From Paralysiella testudinis (GTDB lineage Bacteria; Pseudomonadota; Gammaproteobacteria; Burkholderiales; Neisseriaceae), in the NCBI RefSeq assembly GCF_016894345.1, contig NZ_CP069798.1:620001-684000 (forward strand): a DNA stretch of 64,000 nt, read 5' to 3'. Positions 45,001 through 53,368 of the stretch are shown here, in pieces. A program made the translations under genes and the position numbers. Below the pieces are notes generated by a model. The model saw only the letters and a list, made by a program, of their open reading frames with translations, made no database searches and had not been told where the DNA came from. Every line of letters begins with the position of its first letter. The first letter of the stretch is position 1.

Positions 45001-45849
45001 ATGATTGATTTACACTGCCACTCCACCATTTCCGACGGTGCTTTAAGCCCCGCCGAAGTGGTGCGGCTGGCGCACGCCAATGGCTGCACTATGCTCGCGC
45101 TCACCGACCACGACCACACCGGCGGCCTGGCTGCGGCGCGTGCCGAAGCCGATGCGCTCGGCTTAAAGCTGATTAACGGTGTGGAAGTTTCGGTGACTTG
45201 GCGCCAGCGCACCATCCATATCGTGGGCTTGGATTTTGATGACGCCGATGCGCCGCTGCAAAATTTGCTAGCCCGCGTGCGCAGCGGGCGCTTGCAGCGC
45301 TTGCAGGCGATTGCCGACAAGCTGGCCAAAAAAGGCATTGACGGTGCTTATGAGGGTGCTTTGGCGCTGGCCGCCAATCCCGAAATGGCTTCGCGCACCC
45401 ATGTGGCCGAATATTTGATTCAAGGCGGCCATGTGCGCAACAAAGCGCAAGCGTTCAGCAAATACTTGGGCGACGGCAAACCCGCCAGCGTGGCACACGA
45501 ATGGGCGGCGCTGGAAGATTGCGTGGCGGCCATCAAAGGCGCAGGCGGCTTGGCAGTGGTGGCACACCCCATGCGCTATGGTTTATCGGCCACCGCCAAG
45601 CGCAACCTGTTTGCCGAATTTAAAGCCTTGGGCGGCGACGGCATCGAAGTACACAGCGGCAATGGCGACAAAAACGACCGCCTCAATTACGCGCTGTTGG
45701 CGGAGCGCTTCGGCTTTTTGGCCAGTGCGGGCAGCGATTTCCACCGCCGTGGCGACCACAGCGGCGGCATCTTGGGCGCCTGCCCCGATTTGCCGCCGCA
45801 ATGTAAGCCGGTATGGGCGCATTTTGGCCAAGCCGGTATACAGGCGTAA
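45001..45849 (+). CDS. PHP-domain nucleoside bisphosphate phosphatase / RNase AM-like
   Basis: 282 residues. Metal-binding motifs of the PHP family: DLHCHSTISDGALSP at the N terminus, LTDHDHTGG, NGVEVSV, VAHPMRYG, IEVHSGNGDKND and GSDFHRRGDHSGG. The pattern fits YciV/TrpH-type enzymes that hydrolyse 3',5'-nucleoside bisphosphates and trim 5' ends of RNA (RNase AM). It acts in the cytoplasm with three divalent metal ions. It follows the small cysteine protein by 25 bp, with a DUS between, and is probably co-transcribed with the S4 gene. Confidence 0.88.
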   Translation: MIDLHCHSTISDGALSPAEVVRLAHANGCTMLALTDHDHTGGLAAARAEADALGLKLINGVEVSVTWRQRTIHIVGLDFDDADAPLQNLLARVRSGRLQRLQAIADKLAKKGIDGAYEGALALAANPEMASRTHVAEYLIQGGHVRNKAQAFSKYLGDGKPASVAHEWAALEDCVAAIKGAGGLAVVAHPMRYGLSATAKRNLFAEFKALGGDGIEVHSGNGDKNDRLNYALLAERFGFLASAGSDFHRRGDHSGGILGACPDLPPQCKPVWAHFGQAGIQA

Positions 45850-45944
45850 TATCGTTTACCGGAGTGGCGCACCTGCTTATCAAGGCTGCCTGAAAATGTA
45901 AAACCGCTATTACCGGATCGGATTCGGCATAATAGATTCGATGG

Positions 45945-45984
45945 TTTCAGGCCGCATTGGCCAATAAATGCCTAACTTCAGTTG
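45945..45984. repeat. 40-bp dispersed repeat, copy 1
   Basis: TTTCAGGCCGCATTGGCCAA and the 20 bases that follow (to CTTCAGTTG) recur at 49236-49275 with three differences. Here the repeat lies just before the ribosome binding site of the gene at 46008. Confidence 0.7.
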
Positions 45985-46007
45985 TTTACTCAAAAAGGGA
46001 GAACATC

Positions 46008-46271
46008 ATGCAACAATTCAGCATCAGCAACCACACCCAAAAACAAATCCAGCAATTTTTGGCCGAGCGCAATGTGGATTTGCAAACCGCCATGGACGAC
46101 GAAGCCATGAACCGCGAGCTGGCCGCATTGCTGCACGCAGGCTTGCCCGCCATGGTGCGCAAATTCTACGGCCTGGCCAAAATGGAAGCGCTGTTTACCG
46201 ATAAAAAAGACATGATTTACACCGCCATTGCCCAGCGTTTGCAGCAGGCAGAAGCCAAAAGCAAAAAATAA
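46008..46271 (+). CDS. Conserved small helical protein, unknown function
   Basis: 87 residues from ATG 46008, with AAAGGGAG eight bases upstream. The sequence is mainly amphipathic helix: QIQQFLAERNVDLQTAMDDE, LAALLHAGLPAMVRKFYGLA, then KDMIYTAIAQRLQQAEAKSKK in parts. No signal peptide, no cysteines, lysine-rich end. I do not recognise the family. The strong ribosome binding site and codon pattern argue that it is real. Neighbours (PHP phosphatase, YciO) are RNA-related but do not define its role. Confidence 0.7.
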   Translation: MQQFSISNHTQKQIQQFLAERNVDLQTAMDDEAMNRELAALLHAGLPAMVRKFYGLAKMEALFTDKKDMIYTAIAQRLQQAEAKSKK

Positions 46272-46369
46272 AACGGCGGGTGATGGATATATTGATTGTA
46301 GGGCTGGGCATAAAGCCTACCCCTACAAGGCTGCCTGAAATAAAAAGATACAATAAAGGAACCCAAACC

Positions 46370-46990
46370 ATGGCTCAATTCTTTGCTATCCATCCCGACA
46401 ATCCGCAAGATCGGCTGATTAAACAGGCTGCCGATCTCGTGCGCGGCGGCGGCGTGGTGGCCTATCCCACCGACTCCTGCTACGCATTGGGCTGCCAGCT
46501 GGGCGACAAAGCGGCGATGGAGCGTATTTTAAACATTCGCCAAATCGACCAAAAACATCACCTCACCTTAATGTGCGCCGACTTAAGCGAATTGGGCACC
46601 TATGCCAAAGTCGACAACAGCCAATTCCGTCTGCTCAAAGCCACCACACCGGGCAGCTACACCTTTATTTTGCAGGCCAGCAAAGAAGTGCCTGCGCGCA
46701 CCTTGCACCCCAAACGCAAAACCATCGGCCTGCGGGTGCCCGACAACACCATTGCCTTGGCATTGCTGGCCGAGCTGGGCGAGCCGCTGCTCAGCTGCAC
46801 CCTGATGCTGCCTGAAGACGACGAGCCGCTCACCGACCCTTACGAAATCCGCGACCGCTTGGAACACAGCGTGGATGCGATTATCGACGGCGGCTGGTGC
46901 GGCACCGAGCCCACCACGGTGATTGACATGACCGACGGCATCGAGCTGGTGCGCCAAGGCAAGGGCGATTTGGCGCCGTTTGGTTTGTAA
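46370..46990 (+). CDS. YciO-type Sua5/YrdC-family protein
   Basis: 206 residues from ATG 46370 (MAQFFAIHPDNPQDRL), with AAAGGA upstream; a longer in-frame start is less likely. GGGVVAYPTDSCYALGCQLG and IRQIDQKHHLTLMCADLSEL are the ATP/threonine-binding region of the YrdC fold; PGSYTFILQA and RKTIGLRVPDN follow. YciO relatives resemble threonylcarbamoyl-AMP synthase (t6A tRNA modification) but the RQIDQKHHL motif (instead of KxR-SxxN) marks the YciO group, whose exact role is less clear. The last base of its stop codon is the first base of a Correia-like element. Confidence 0.88.
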   Translation: MAQFFAIHPDNPQDRLIKQAADLVRGGGVVAYPTDSCYALGCQLGDKAAMERILNIRQIDQKHHLTLMCADLSELGTYAKVDNSQFRLLKATTPGSYTFILQASKEVPARTLHPKRKTIGLRVPDNTIALALLAELGEPLLSCTLMLPEDDEPLTDPYEIRDRLEHSVDAIIDGGWCGTEPTTVIDMTDGIELVRQGKGDLAPFGL

Positions 46991-47092
46991 TACCAATTCG
47001 AAAAAATAACCTAACTGCGTTGGCTCGCCTTGCCGTACTAGGTGTACTGTCTGCGACTCGCCGCCTTGTTATCTTATTTTTCGAATTAGTAT
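46990..47092. mobile_element. Correia-like element, 103 bp
   Basis: Ends ATACCAATTCGAAAAAATAA and, inverted, TTATTTTTCGAATTAGTAT (two or three differences). The core CTAACTGCGTTGGCTCGCCT, then TGTACTGTCTGCGACTCGCC, matches the element at 25918-26022. It begins at the last base of the upstream stop codon and fills most of the gap to the M50 protease gene. Confidence 0.82.
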
Positions 47093-47179
47093 AAGGCTGC
47101 CTGAAACGCCGTTTTTGTGCAGTTAAACCGAAGCTTAGTACAGTTAGAATAATCGTTATCAACACAAGATGGAAAACAT

Positions 47180-47830
47180 ATGTTTCAAAATTTTGATTTA
47201 GGTATTTTCTTATTGGCGGTATTGCCGGTGTTGCTGGCCATCACCGTACACGAGGCGGCGCATGGCTATGCGGCACGGCATTATGGCGACCGCACGGCGG
47301 AGATGATGGGGCGGCTTACGCTGAACCCCATCAAACATATTGATCCGGTGGGCACGATTCTGGTGCCGGCACTGATGTTTATGTTTACACCGTTTTTATT
47401 CGGTTGGGCCAAGCCGGTACCGATAAATACACGCAATTTTAAAGACACGCGCATGGGCATGCGTATGGTGGCGATTGCCGGGCCGCTGTCGAACTTGGTG
47501 ATGTGTTTTGGCTGGGCGCTGGCAATGGTGGCATCGCAATGGGTGCCGGAGTCGTTTCAAGAAGCCATGCAAACCATGAGCCGCTACGGCATCATCATCA
47601 ATGCGGTGCTGTTTGTGCTGAATATGCTGCCGATTCTGCCGCTGGATGGCGGCCGTTTTGTGGACACGTTTTTGCCAGCCAAGGCATCGATGCAGTTTCA
47701 AAAAATCGAACCTTATGGCATGTGGGTGCTTATCTTGCTGCTGGTTACCGGCTTGCTGAGCAAAATCATGTATCCGTTTATCAGCATGATTTTGATGGCG
47801 GTGCAGCATTTTATGGGCTTGTTTGGTTAG
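47180..47830 (+). CDS. Site-2 protease family (M50) membrane metalloprotease
   Basis: 216 residues with about five membrane helices. The zinc motif HEAAHG (His, Glu, His) lies in helix 1 (ITVHEAAHGYAARHYGD), and the second motif NMLPILPLDGGRF supplies the third ligand Asp. Short M50 proteases of this SREBP/Rv-like subgroup cleave within membranes; the substrate is unknown. The gene is full length for the compact type without a PDZ domain, so it is not RseP. Stand-alone gene between a Correia-like element and a palindromic repeat. Confidence 0.88.
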   Translation: MFQNFDLGIFLLAVLPVLLAITVHEAAHGYAARHYGDRTAEMMGRLTLNPIKHIDPVGTILVPALMFMFTPFLFGWAKPVPINTRNFKDTRMGMRMVAIAGPLSNLVMCFGWALAMVASQWVPESFQEAMQTMSRYGIIINAVLFVLNMLPILPLDGGRFVDTFLPAKASMQFQKIEPYGMWVLILLLVTGLLSKIMYPFISMILMAVQHFMGLFG

Positions 47831-47854
47831 GTTTCAGGCCGGGTTGGATTTTAT

Positions 47855-47920
47855 GTAGGGTGCGCCTTGCGCACCGACAGCCAACACAATAATCTTGCTG
47901 GTGCGCGCGGCGCACCCTAC
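47855..47920. repeat. Palindromic repeat GTAGGGTGCGCC
   Basis: GTAGGGTGCGCC (47855-47866) and its exact complement (47909-47920) enclose further symmetry (GGTGCGC near both arms). It resembles the core palindrome at 16534-16563 and is probably a REP-like element. Confidence 0.65.
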
Positions 47921-47960
47921 TTGTTGCTTACAAAACCAACCGCCATCAAATCAACATGAT

Positions 47961-48017
47961 AAAAGGCTGCCTGAAAGCAAAGCTTCTGCGAAGCTAAAGC
48001 GTTTCAGGCAGCCTTTT
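47961..48017. terminator. Bidirectional DUS-pair terminator
   Basis: A 16-bp stem (AAAAGGCTGCCTGAAA at 47961-47976 with 48002-48017) and an inner hairpin (AGCTTC-TGC-GAAGCT). A and T runs on the outside serve both strands. It separates the M50 gene from the convergent metF. Confidence 0.88.
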
Positions 48018-48035
48018 GTCTTATCCGGCGTTGTT

Positions 48036-48869
48036 TTAATAACCCAAACGCTGGCAAATGGTGGACACCAAGCCCGCTTGGTTTAGGGTGTAAAAATGCA
48101 GGCTGGGCGCGCCGTTGGCCAGCAAACGCTCGCACATTTGCGTTACCACATCTAAGCCTAGCGCTTTGATGGAAGCGGTGTCGTCGGCATAAGACTGCAA
48201 TTTCAACCTCAGCCAGCGCGGGATTTCCGCGCCGCAGGTTTCCGAAAAACGCGCCAATTTGGAAAAGCTGGCAATCGGCATAATGCCCGGCACAATCGGA
48301 ATGTTGACACCGCGGCTTTGCACTTCGTCTACAAACCAGAAATAGCTGTCGATATTGAAAAAATATTGGGTAATCGCCGAATCGGCACCGGCTTGGCATT
48401 TGCGCACAAAATGGTTTAAATCGTCTTCGGCGCTGCGTGCTTGCGGGTGGAATTCGGGATAGGCGGCCACTTCGATGTGAAACCAGCTGCCGAATTCTTC
48501 GCGTATCAGCGCCACCAGTTCATTGGCATAGCGCAAGCCTTGGCCGCCAAAACCCACGCCGGAAGGCACATCGCCGCGCAGTGCTACTACATGGCGGATG
48601 CCCATTTCACGATAGGTGCTGAGGATGTCAATCATCTCTTGGCGGGTGGCGCCCACGCAGGCCAAGTGTGGGGCGGCGGCAATGCCTTCGCTCATAATGT
48701 CGGTAATGGTTTGCAGTGTGCCTTCGCGGGTGGTGCCGCCGGCGCCGTAGGTGCAGGAGAAAAAAGCCGGTTGGTATTGGCTTAGCTGCTTGCGGGTAAT
48801 CGCCTGTTTGCGGCGGCCTTCTTCGGTGCGGGTGGGGAAAAATTCAAAACTCAGTGCGGTTTGGTTCAT
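48036..48869 (-). CDS. metF: Methylenetetrahydrofolate reductase
   Basis: 277 residues from ATG 48869 (MNQTALSFEFFPTRTEEG); the in-frame ATG at 48908 would add 13 poorly conserved residues. The SFEFFPxxT start, SCTYGAGGTTREGTLQT, HLACVGATRQEM and the FAD-binding VALRGDVPSG are typical of bacterial MetF. It reduces methylene-THF to methyl-THF with FADH2 for methionine synthesis. Single catalytic domain, normal length. The transcript ends at the shared terminator beyond its stop. Confidence 0.94.
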   Translation of the reverse strand: MNQTALSFEFFPTRTEEGRRKQAITRKQLSQYQPAFFSCTYGAGGTTREGTLQTITDIMSEGIAAAPHLACVGATRQEMIDILSTYREMGIRHVVALRGDVPSGVGFGGQGLRYANELVALIREEFGSWFHIEVAAYPEFHPQARSAEDDLNHFVRKCQAGADSAITQYFFNIDSYFWFVDEVQSRGVNIPIVPGIMPIASFSKLARFSETCGAEIPRWLRLKLQSYADDTASIKALGLDVVTQMCERLLANGAPSLHFYTLNQAGLVSTICQRLGY

Positions 48870-49037
48870 GATGGCAGGCTCTTGGGGGCAATCAGACGGA
48901 TTGCGCAAATGGTGTTTAATTTAGTAATTAATAAAGATTATAAAGCACTTGCTAAACAGCCAAGCCTGAAAAATATGATGTTGATAATGAATTAAATTCA
49001 TTGTGCTGGGGTATTGGCGAGGCGGCCTGAAAAATAG

Positions 49038-49160
49038 GTCGTACCTGCGCAGGCAGGTGCCCAGTCTGAAGCAAAGCTTCAGTTGTACAAAATAAGGCAA
49101 CTCGGCTTTGCAGAATCAAAGCGCTGCTTTGAACTGGGCACCTGCCTGCGCAGGTGCGAC
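49038..49160. repeat. 123-bp element with 28-bp inverted ends
   Basis: 49038-49065 and 49133-49160 are complementary with one mismatch (GTCGTACCTGCGCAGGCAGG at the left). Within lie smaller palindromes (GAAGC-AAA-GCTTC). Non-coding, probably a MITE or REP-type hairpin element. Confidence 0.7.
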
Positions 49161-49197
49161 GGGCGCTGTGGAATATAGTGAAATGAAGAATAAAGTG

Positions 49198-49230
49198 ATA
49201 CAAGGCGAGCCAACGCCGTAGCACTTTTTT
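49198..49230 (-). repeat. Correia-like fragment, reverse orientation
   Basis: ATACAAGGCGAGCCAACGCC followed by GTAGCAC is the complement of the GCGTTGGCTCGCCTTG core seen at 46990. Ends are lost. Confidence 0.55.
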
Positions 49231-49235
49231 TATGA

Positions 49236-49275
49236 TTTCAGGCAGCATTGGCCAATAAGTGCCTAACTTCAATTG
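49236..49275. repeat. 40-bp dispersed repeat, copy 2
   Basis: Near-identical to 45945-45984 (TTTCAGGCAGCATTGGCCAA and following). Both copies run into different sequence at the right edge. Confidence 0.7.
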
Positions 49276-49278
49276 AGA

Positions 49279-49318
49279 ATACCCATTCTACAAAATAACC
49301 TAACTGCGTTAGCTGGCC
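49279..49318 (+). repeat. Correia-like element, left end only
   Basis: ATACCCATTCTACAAAATAA then CCTAACTGCGTTAGCTGGCC. It matches the left 40 bases of the elements at 25918 and 46990, then stops. Confidence 0.65.
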
Positions 49319-49401
49319 TACGTGCCAATTAAACCCAGTAACTGTTGAAAACAAACCCCGGTGCACAGCGGCGCACCGGGGTTTGTTATGGTGTGGCGGT
49401 G

Positions 49402-50676
49402 TTATTTGCCTTCGCTTTGACGGCGTGAAAACTGGATGCCCAGCTGCTTGAGCTTACGGTATAAATGGGTGCGCTCCAAGCCCACTTTCTGCGCTACGCG
49501 GCTCATATTGTGGCCTTCTTGTGCAATATGGTATTCAAAATAGCGCCGTTCCAATTCTTCGCGCAATTCGCGCAGCGGTAGGTCGAAATTAAAGCCGCCC
49601 ACCATTTCCGTGGGTTGGCTGAGAGTGAACTGGCTTAAGATGGTGGCCACGGCATCGGCGTCGACATCGCTTTTTTCGGCGGTGAGCGCCAAGCTTTTGA
49701 CCACGCTGCGCAGCTGCGCCAGATTGCCCGGCCAATCGTATTGGCGCAAGGCATTGAGTGCGGCGGTGCTGAATTTAACCACCGGTATTTTTTGGCTTTC
49801 GGCCAGCTCGGTCACGATTTGATCCACCAGAAACACGATGTCGTCCATCTGGTTGCGCAAGGGCGGAATTGACACCATCAGCGAGGAAAGGGTGTTGAGC
49901 AGCTTGCTGTCTTGGTTGGGATCAGTAAGCATGTCTTGCAGGGGCTGGCTGCAGGCGCACACTAAGCGCACATGGTAGCGCTCGGCCTTGCTGAGCATAA
50001 AGCCGATGCCTTGTTGCACGGTTTTGCTGTATTGGGCGATGTCACCCACATACAAAATACCGCCATTGGCTTTTTGCAGCAATTCCACCGGCGCATCGGT
50101 GATTTGCTCGATTTTGGAAGGCTCTACCCACGGGGTATTGCTTTTGTGGAAGTAGCGCGCCACCAGTTCAAACGGTGAGCCGGATTCGCCGGTGAGCAGC
50201 ACTGGCGCCTGGATTTTGGCGGCGCGCTCCAATTGCAGATTCAATTCTTTAATCACCGGGCCGTTGCCCAGTTTGTCGAGCGAGAGATTGGAGGCAGCCT
50301 GCATTTGGCCGTATTTGAGGGCGCGATCCACGGTGCTGAGCAGTTTTTGCAGGCTGATGGGCTTTTCAAGAAAGTCGAGTGCGCCGATTTTGGTGGCTTC
50401 CACGGCGGTGTCGATGCTGGCGTGGCCGCTCATCATCACCACCGGCATGGTGAGTTGGCCGGATTTGGCCCATTCTTTCAACAGGGTGATGCCGTCGCAG
50501 TCGGGCATCCAGATATCCAGCAACACCATGGCGGGGCGTGTTTGCTGGCGAAGCTGGCGGGCGGTGTCGGCATTTTCGGCCACGGTAACGGTGTGGCCTT
50601 CGTCTTGCAGGATTTCAGACAATAAGTCGCGAATGCCGACTTCGTCGTCCACAATCAGGATGTCACTGCTTCGCAT
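49402..50676 (-). CDS. ntrX: NtrX-like response regulator with a degenerate AAA+ domain
   Basis: 424 residues: receiver domain (phospho-acceptor Asp54 in LLDIWMPDCDG), a central region like a sigma-54 activator domain, and a Fis-type helix-turn-helix at the C terminus (NMSRVAQKVGLERTHLYRKL). The AAA+ part has lost its working motifs: Walker A reads GESGSPFELVARY without the Lys-Glu pair, and no GAFTGA loop is seen. It therefore cannot be a normal sigma-54 activator and probably acts as a DNA-binding regulator, as reported for NtrYX in gonococcus, where it affects respiratory genes. It overlaps ntrY by 14 bp. Confidence 0.9.
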   Translation of the reverse strand: MRSSDILIVDDEVGIRDLLSEILQDEGHTVTVAENADTARQLRQQTRPAMVLLDIWMPDCDGITLLKEWAKSGQLTMPVVMMSGHASIDTAVEATKIGALDFLEKPISLQKLLSTVDRALKYGQMQAASNLSLDKLGNGPVIKELNLQLERAAKIQAPVLLTGESGSPFELVARYFHKSNTPWVEPSKIEQITDAPVELLQKANGGILYVGDIAQYSKTVQQGIGFMLSKAERYHVRLVCACSQPLQDMLTDPNQDSKLLNTLSSLMVSIPPLRNQMDDIVFLVDQIVTELAESQKIPVVKFSTAALNALRQYDWPGNLAQLRSVVKSLALTAEKSDVDADAVATILSQFTLSQPTEMVGGFNFDLPLRELREELERRYFEYHIAQEGHNMSRVAQKVGLERTHLYRKLKQLGIQFSRRQSEGK

Positions 50677-52768
50677 CGTTTCTCACCAATAAGGGTAATG
50701 TTATTTTCACACAAGCACCGCCGGCTTCGTTGTTGGCCAGCTGGATGCGTCCGCCATGTTCTTCTATGATTTTTTTCACCACCGGCAGGCCTAGGCCGGT
50801 GCCGCTGGGTTTGTCGGTAACGTAGGGGTCAAAGGCGTGTAGCAGCATGTCTTTGCTAAAGCCTTTGCCATTGTTTGACACGGTTAAAACCATTTGTTCC
50901 TGTTGTGTGTGGCTGTGGAGGGTGATGGTGGGCGCCGCATCGCTGGCGGCGGCCTCGGCCGCATTTTTGAGTATATTGTGTATTACTTGGCGCATGGCGC
51001 CACTGTCGGCCGCTATCCACAGGGGCATATTACTTAAGTTAATTGAGAATGTACAATTTGCACCTTCATATAATACCAAAACTTCACGCACCAGCTCATT
51101 CAAATCCAAACTAATGAAATTGAGCGCCGGCGCACGGGCGTAATTGCGGAAAGCCTCCACCATGTCTTTCATTGCCGCCACTTGTTTGATAATGGTTTGG
51201 GTGGCGCGCTGCAAAATGGCGGCATCGGCTTCGCCCAGCTTGTCGCTCAGCTTCCATGCCAGCCGCTCGGCCGACAATTGGATGGGGGTGAGCGGATTGC
51301 GGATTTCGTGCGCCAGCCGCTGCGCCACTTCGCCCCAGGCGGCTTCTTTTTGGGCGCGCACCAATGCGGTGACATCATCGAATACCAGCACGGTGCCGTC
51401 GCCGCTGTCGGTGGGCAGCGGTGTGGCCTTGCCCAGTAAAATACGTGCTTCGTCTTGGTGGCTGTAGCTGATTTGTGCCGGGCGGTTTTGGTATTGGGTG
51501 GCCATAATCGCTTCAATCACTTCGGCCAGCATCGCTGCTTGCACATCGCCCTGCTGCAAGGCTTGCCAAGGCTGGTTTTGCCAGGGCTGTAGGCTTTGGC
51601 CGAGGATGTTTTCGGCGGTGTGGTTGTGGGTTTTGATGATGCCGTGGTTGTCTAGGGTAATCACGCCGGTGGTGAGGCTGTTGAGGATGTGCTCCAGATA
51701 ATCGCGCGCGGCCTCTTGCTCGGCGCGGGCCACCCGCAATTGGGTGGTCATGTGGTTAAACAGGGTTTGCAGCCGCCCCAGTTCATCGTTGCGGTATACC
51801 GGCGCTTGCGGGCGCAAATCGCCTTGTGCCACGGCGCGCGCACTTTGCGCTAGCGCCAGAATCGGCTCTACAAAGCGGCGGGCAAAATACAGCGCCACCA
51901 ATAAGGCCAGCGCAATCGCCAGCAAGGTGGCCATTAACAAGGTAACCAGAAAAAAGGTTTGCAGCCCTTGCTTGGCATAGCTGAGCTCGGCGTATTTGGC
52001 TCGCGCCGCTTCAATCAAAGTGGCATCTTTGGCCACTTGGGCGGGAATAGGCTGCCTGAAAAACAAGGCTTGCTGGCGGTGTGCGTTTTCAGGCAGCATC
52101 AGCCAGCCTTGGGCATATAAGGTGTTGTTGATGCTTTCGAGGTCGCGCAGCGAGCCGCTGCGCTGCAAAATGGCTTGGCTGTCGCGTCCCAACTGCGGTA
52201 ATGGCAGGGCGTGTGGATTGTATTCGGCCAACGTGCGGCCGGTGTGCAAATCGCGCAGCAATAATTGGGTAAACTGTTTTTCCCGCCCGGCTTCACGTAG
52301 TAAGGGCGTGGGCGGGCTGTCGAGGGCTGCAGCGGCAATCAGCTGCACTTGAATGGCGGTGGCGCTGCGCAGGCTGTTATCCAGTGATAAATCCAGTGCC
52401 GATTTGCTTAGGCTTAGGCTGCGGTTAAGCGCTTCGGCAGTGTCGTTGCCAAACCAAGAGTCGATGCTGTGGCTGATGAATTGCGCCGATACACCAAACA
52501 AAAACAGGCCGGGCAATACCGCCACCAGCGTAAACATGATTGCAAGGCGGCGGGCGATTTGCGAGCCGAATTCATGCCGGCGGCTGCTGCGCACCAGCTG
52601 CCACACATATTTGCCCACCATGCCCAGCAAGGCCAGCAGCAACAGGCTGCTGAAGCCGAACACCCACCAGAAATAGGCCGACAAGGCGCTGGCGTTGCCG
52701 GTGGCCAGTGCCAATATATAGAGGGTTACCACGCTGAAAACCGCCATCACCAACAAGAAGCGACGCAT
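50663..52768 (-). CDS. ntrY: NtrY-like sensor histidine kinase
   Basis: 701 residues. Three or four N-terminal membrane helices (about 5-110) surround a periplasmic domain (about 110-275), then a helix near 280-300, HAMP (FARRFVEPILALAQSARAVA), PAS (VITLDNHGIIKTHNHTAENI), HisKA with the phosphorylated His in LAHEIRNPLTPIQLSAERL, and HATPase (N box VIHNILKNAAEAA; NNGKGFSKDML; GTGLGLPVV). It senses an envelope or redox signal and phosphorylates NtrX. The gene start lies nine bases after the DUF4390 gene. Confidence 0.93.
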   Translation of the reverse strand: MRRFLLVMAVFSVVTLYILALATGNASALSAYFWWVFGFSSLLLLALLGMVGKYVWQLVRSSRRHEFGSQIARRLAIMFTLVAVLPGLFLFGVSAQFISHSIDSWFGNDTAEALNRSLSLSKSALDLSLDNSLRSATAIQVQLIAAAALDSPPTPLLREAGREKQFTQLLLRDLHTGRTLAEYNPHALPLPQLGRDSQAILQRSGSLRDLESINNTLYAQGWLMLPENAHRQQALFFRQPIPAQVAKDATLIEAARAKYAELSYAKQGLQTFFLVTLLMATLLAIALALLVALYFARRFVEPILALAQSARAVAQGDLRPQAPVYRNDELGRLQTLFNHMTTQLRVARAEQEAARDYLEHILNSLTTGVITLDNHGIIKTHNHTAENILGQSLQPWQNQPWQALQQGDVQAAMLAEVIEAIMATQYQNRPAQISYSHQDEARILLGKATPLPTDSGDGTVLVFDDVTALVRAQKEAAWGEVAQRLAHEIRNPLTPIQLSAERLAWKLSDKLGEADAAILQRATQTIIKQVAAMKDMVEAFRNYARAPALNFISLDLNELVREVLVLYEGANCTFSINLSNMPLWIAADSGAMRQVIHNILKNAAEAAASDAAPTITLHSHTQQEQMVLTVSNNGKGFSKDMLLHAFDPYVTDKPSGTGLGLPVVKKIIEEHGGRIQLANNEAGGACVKITLPLLVRNDAKQ

Positions 52769-52777
52769 GGCTGTATC

Positions 52778-53368
52778 CTATTCTGCGCGGATGGTGAGCG
52801 GCTGCCAGCCTGAATCAAGCTGCCAGTTTTTGGAAGTGAGCGCGTTGATTTGAAACGGCTTGGGCAATTGGCTGATGCTCAGGTTTAGACGCACATCGGC
52901 ACGCACGTCGGCGCTGTTGCCCAAGGTGCCGCTGGCCAGCACTTTCCAGTTGGCCGCCCCGCCGATGGCGCGCAAGGCGGTGTCCAGATTGTTGTATTCG
53001 GTGGAAAAGGTGCCCATGCTCACGCGGTAGCGGTTGGTGAGCGGGTGGTAGGCTAAGCGGTAGCTAATTTGGTTGTCGCCGCCCATCAGGTTGTTGAAGC
53101 GGTTGCGGTAGGCGGCCAGCGTGGGCGCGGTGAGCTGGTAGCTCAAATCGAAATTCAACGGCACGCCTTGCAGCAAGGCCTGCTTGAGCTGGTCGGGCAA
53201 TTCGGTGTTGAAGCGGGTGCTGATCGACAGTTGACCGTTGCTGGTGACCACGGCTTGCGCGCGGGTATTGCTGATGCCTTCGGCCAGGCTCCACGGGGCG
53301 GCCAGCAGCAGGCACAACAGCGCGAGCAGCGGGCTAAGCTTTGTCAATAAGCGCGTAGTAAAAGCCAT
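52778..53368 (-). CDS. DUF4390 secreted protein
   Basis: 196 residues from ATG 53368 ([20 protein letters not shown]), overlapping the rsmB 3' end by 35 bp. A signal peptide ending near LAEG (about residue 30) precedes a beta-rich domain of about 165 residues (ISTRFNTELPDQLKQALLQG, then FDLSYQLTAPT, YRLAYHPLTNRYRVS). DUF4390 proteins are periplasmic, of unknown function, and very often sit between rsmB and ntrY in beta-proteobacteria, as here. That link suggests a role in the signal sensed by NtrY, not proven. Confidence 0.85.
   Translation of the reverse strand: MAFTTRLLTKLSPLLALLCLLLAAPWSLAEGISNTRAQAVVTSNGQLSISTRFNTELPDQLKQALLQGVPLNFDLSYQLTAPTLAAYRNRFNNLMGGDNQISYRLAYHPLTNRYRVSMGTFSTEYNNLDTALRAIGGAANWKVLASGTLGNSADVRADVRLNLSISQLPKPFQINALTSKNWQLDSGWQPLTIRAE

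Larger units (their letters stand above)
48870..49401. other. Repeat-rich gap between metF and ntrX
   Basis: 532 bp. It contains a 123-bp inverted-repeat element (49038-49160), a Correia-like fragment in reverse (49198-49230), a 40-bp dispersed repeat (49236-49275), a second Correia-like fragment (49279-49318), and a probable ntrX terminator (CCCCGGTGCACAGCGGCGCACCGGGG near 49349-49380, here abbreviated: a GTGC-centred hairpin). The metF promoter should lie near 48900-48950 on the minus strand. Confidence 0.65.

Noticed and set aside
47180-47830. RseP (sigma-E site-2 protease)
   Set aside because: Too short, no PDZ domain, and not near dxr or bamA.
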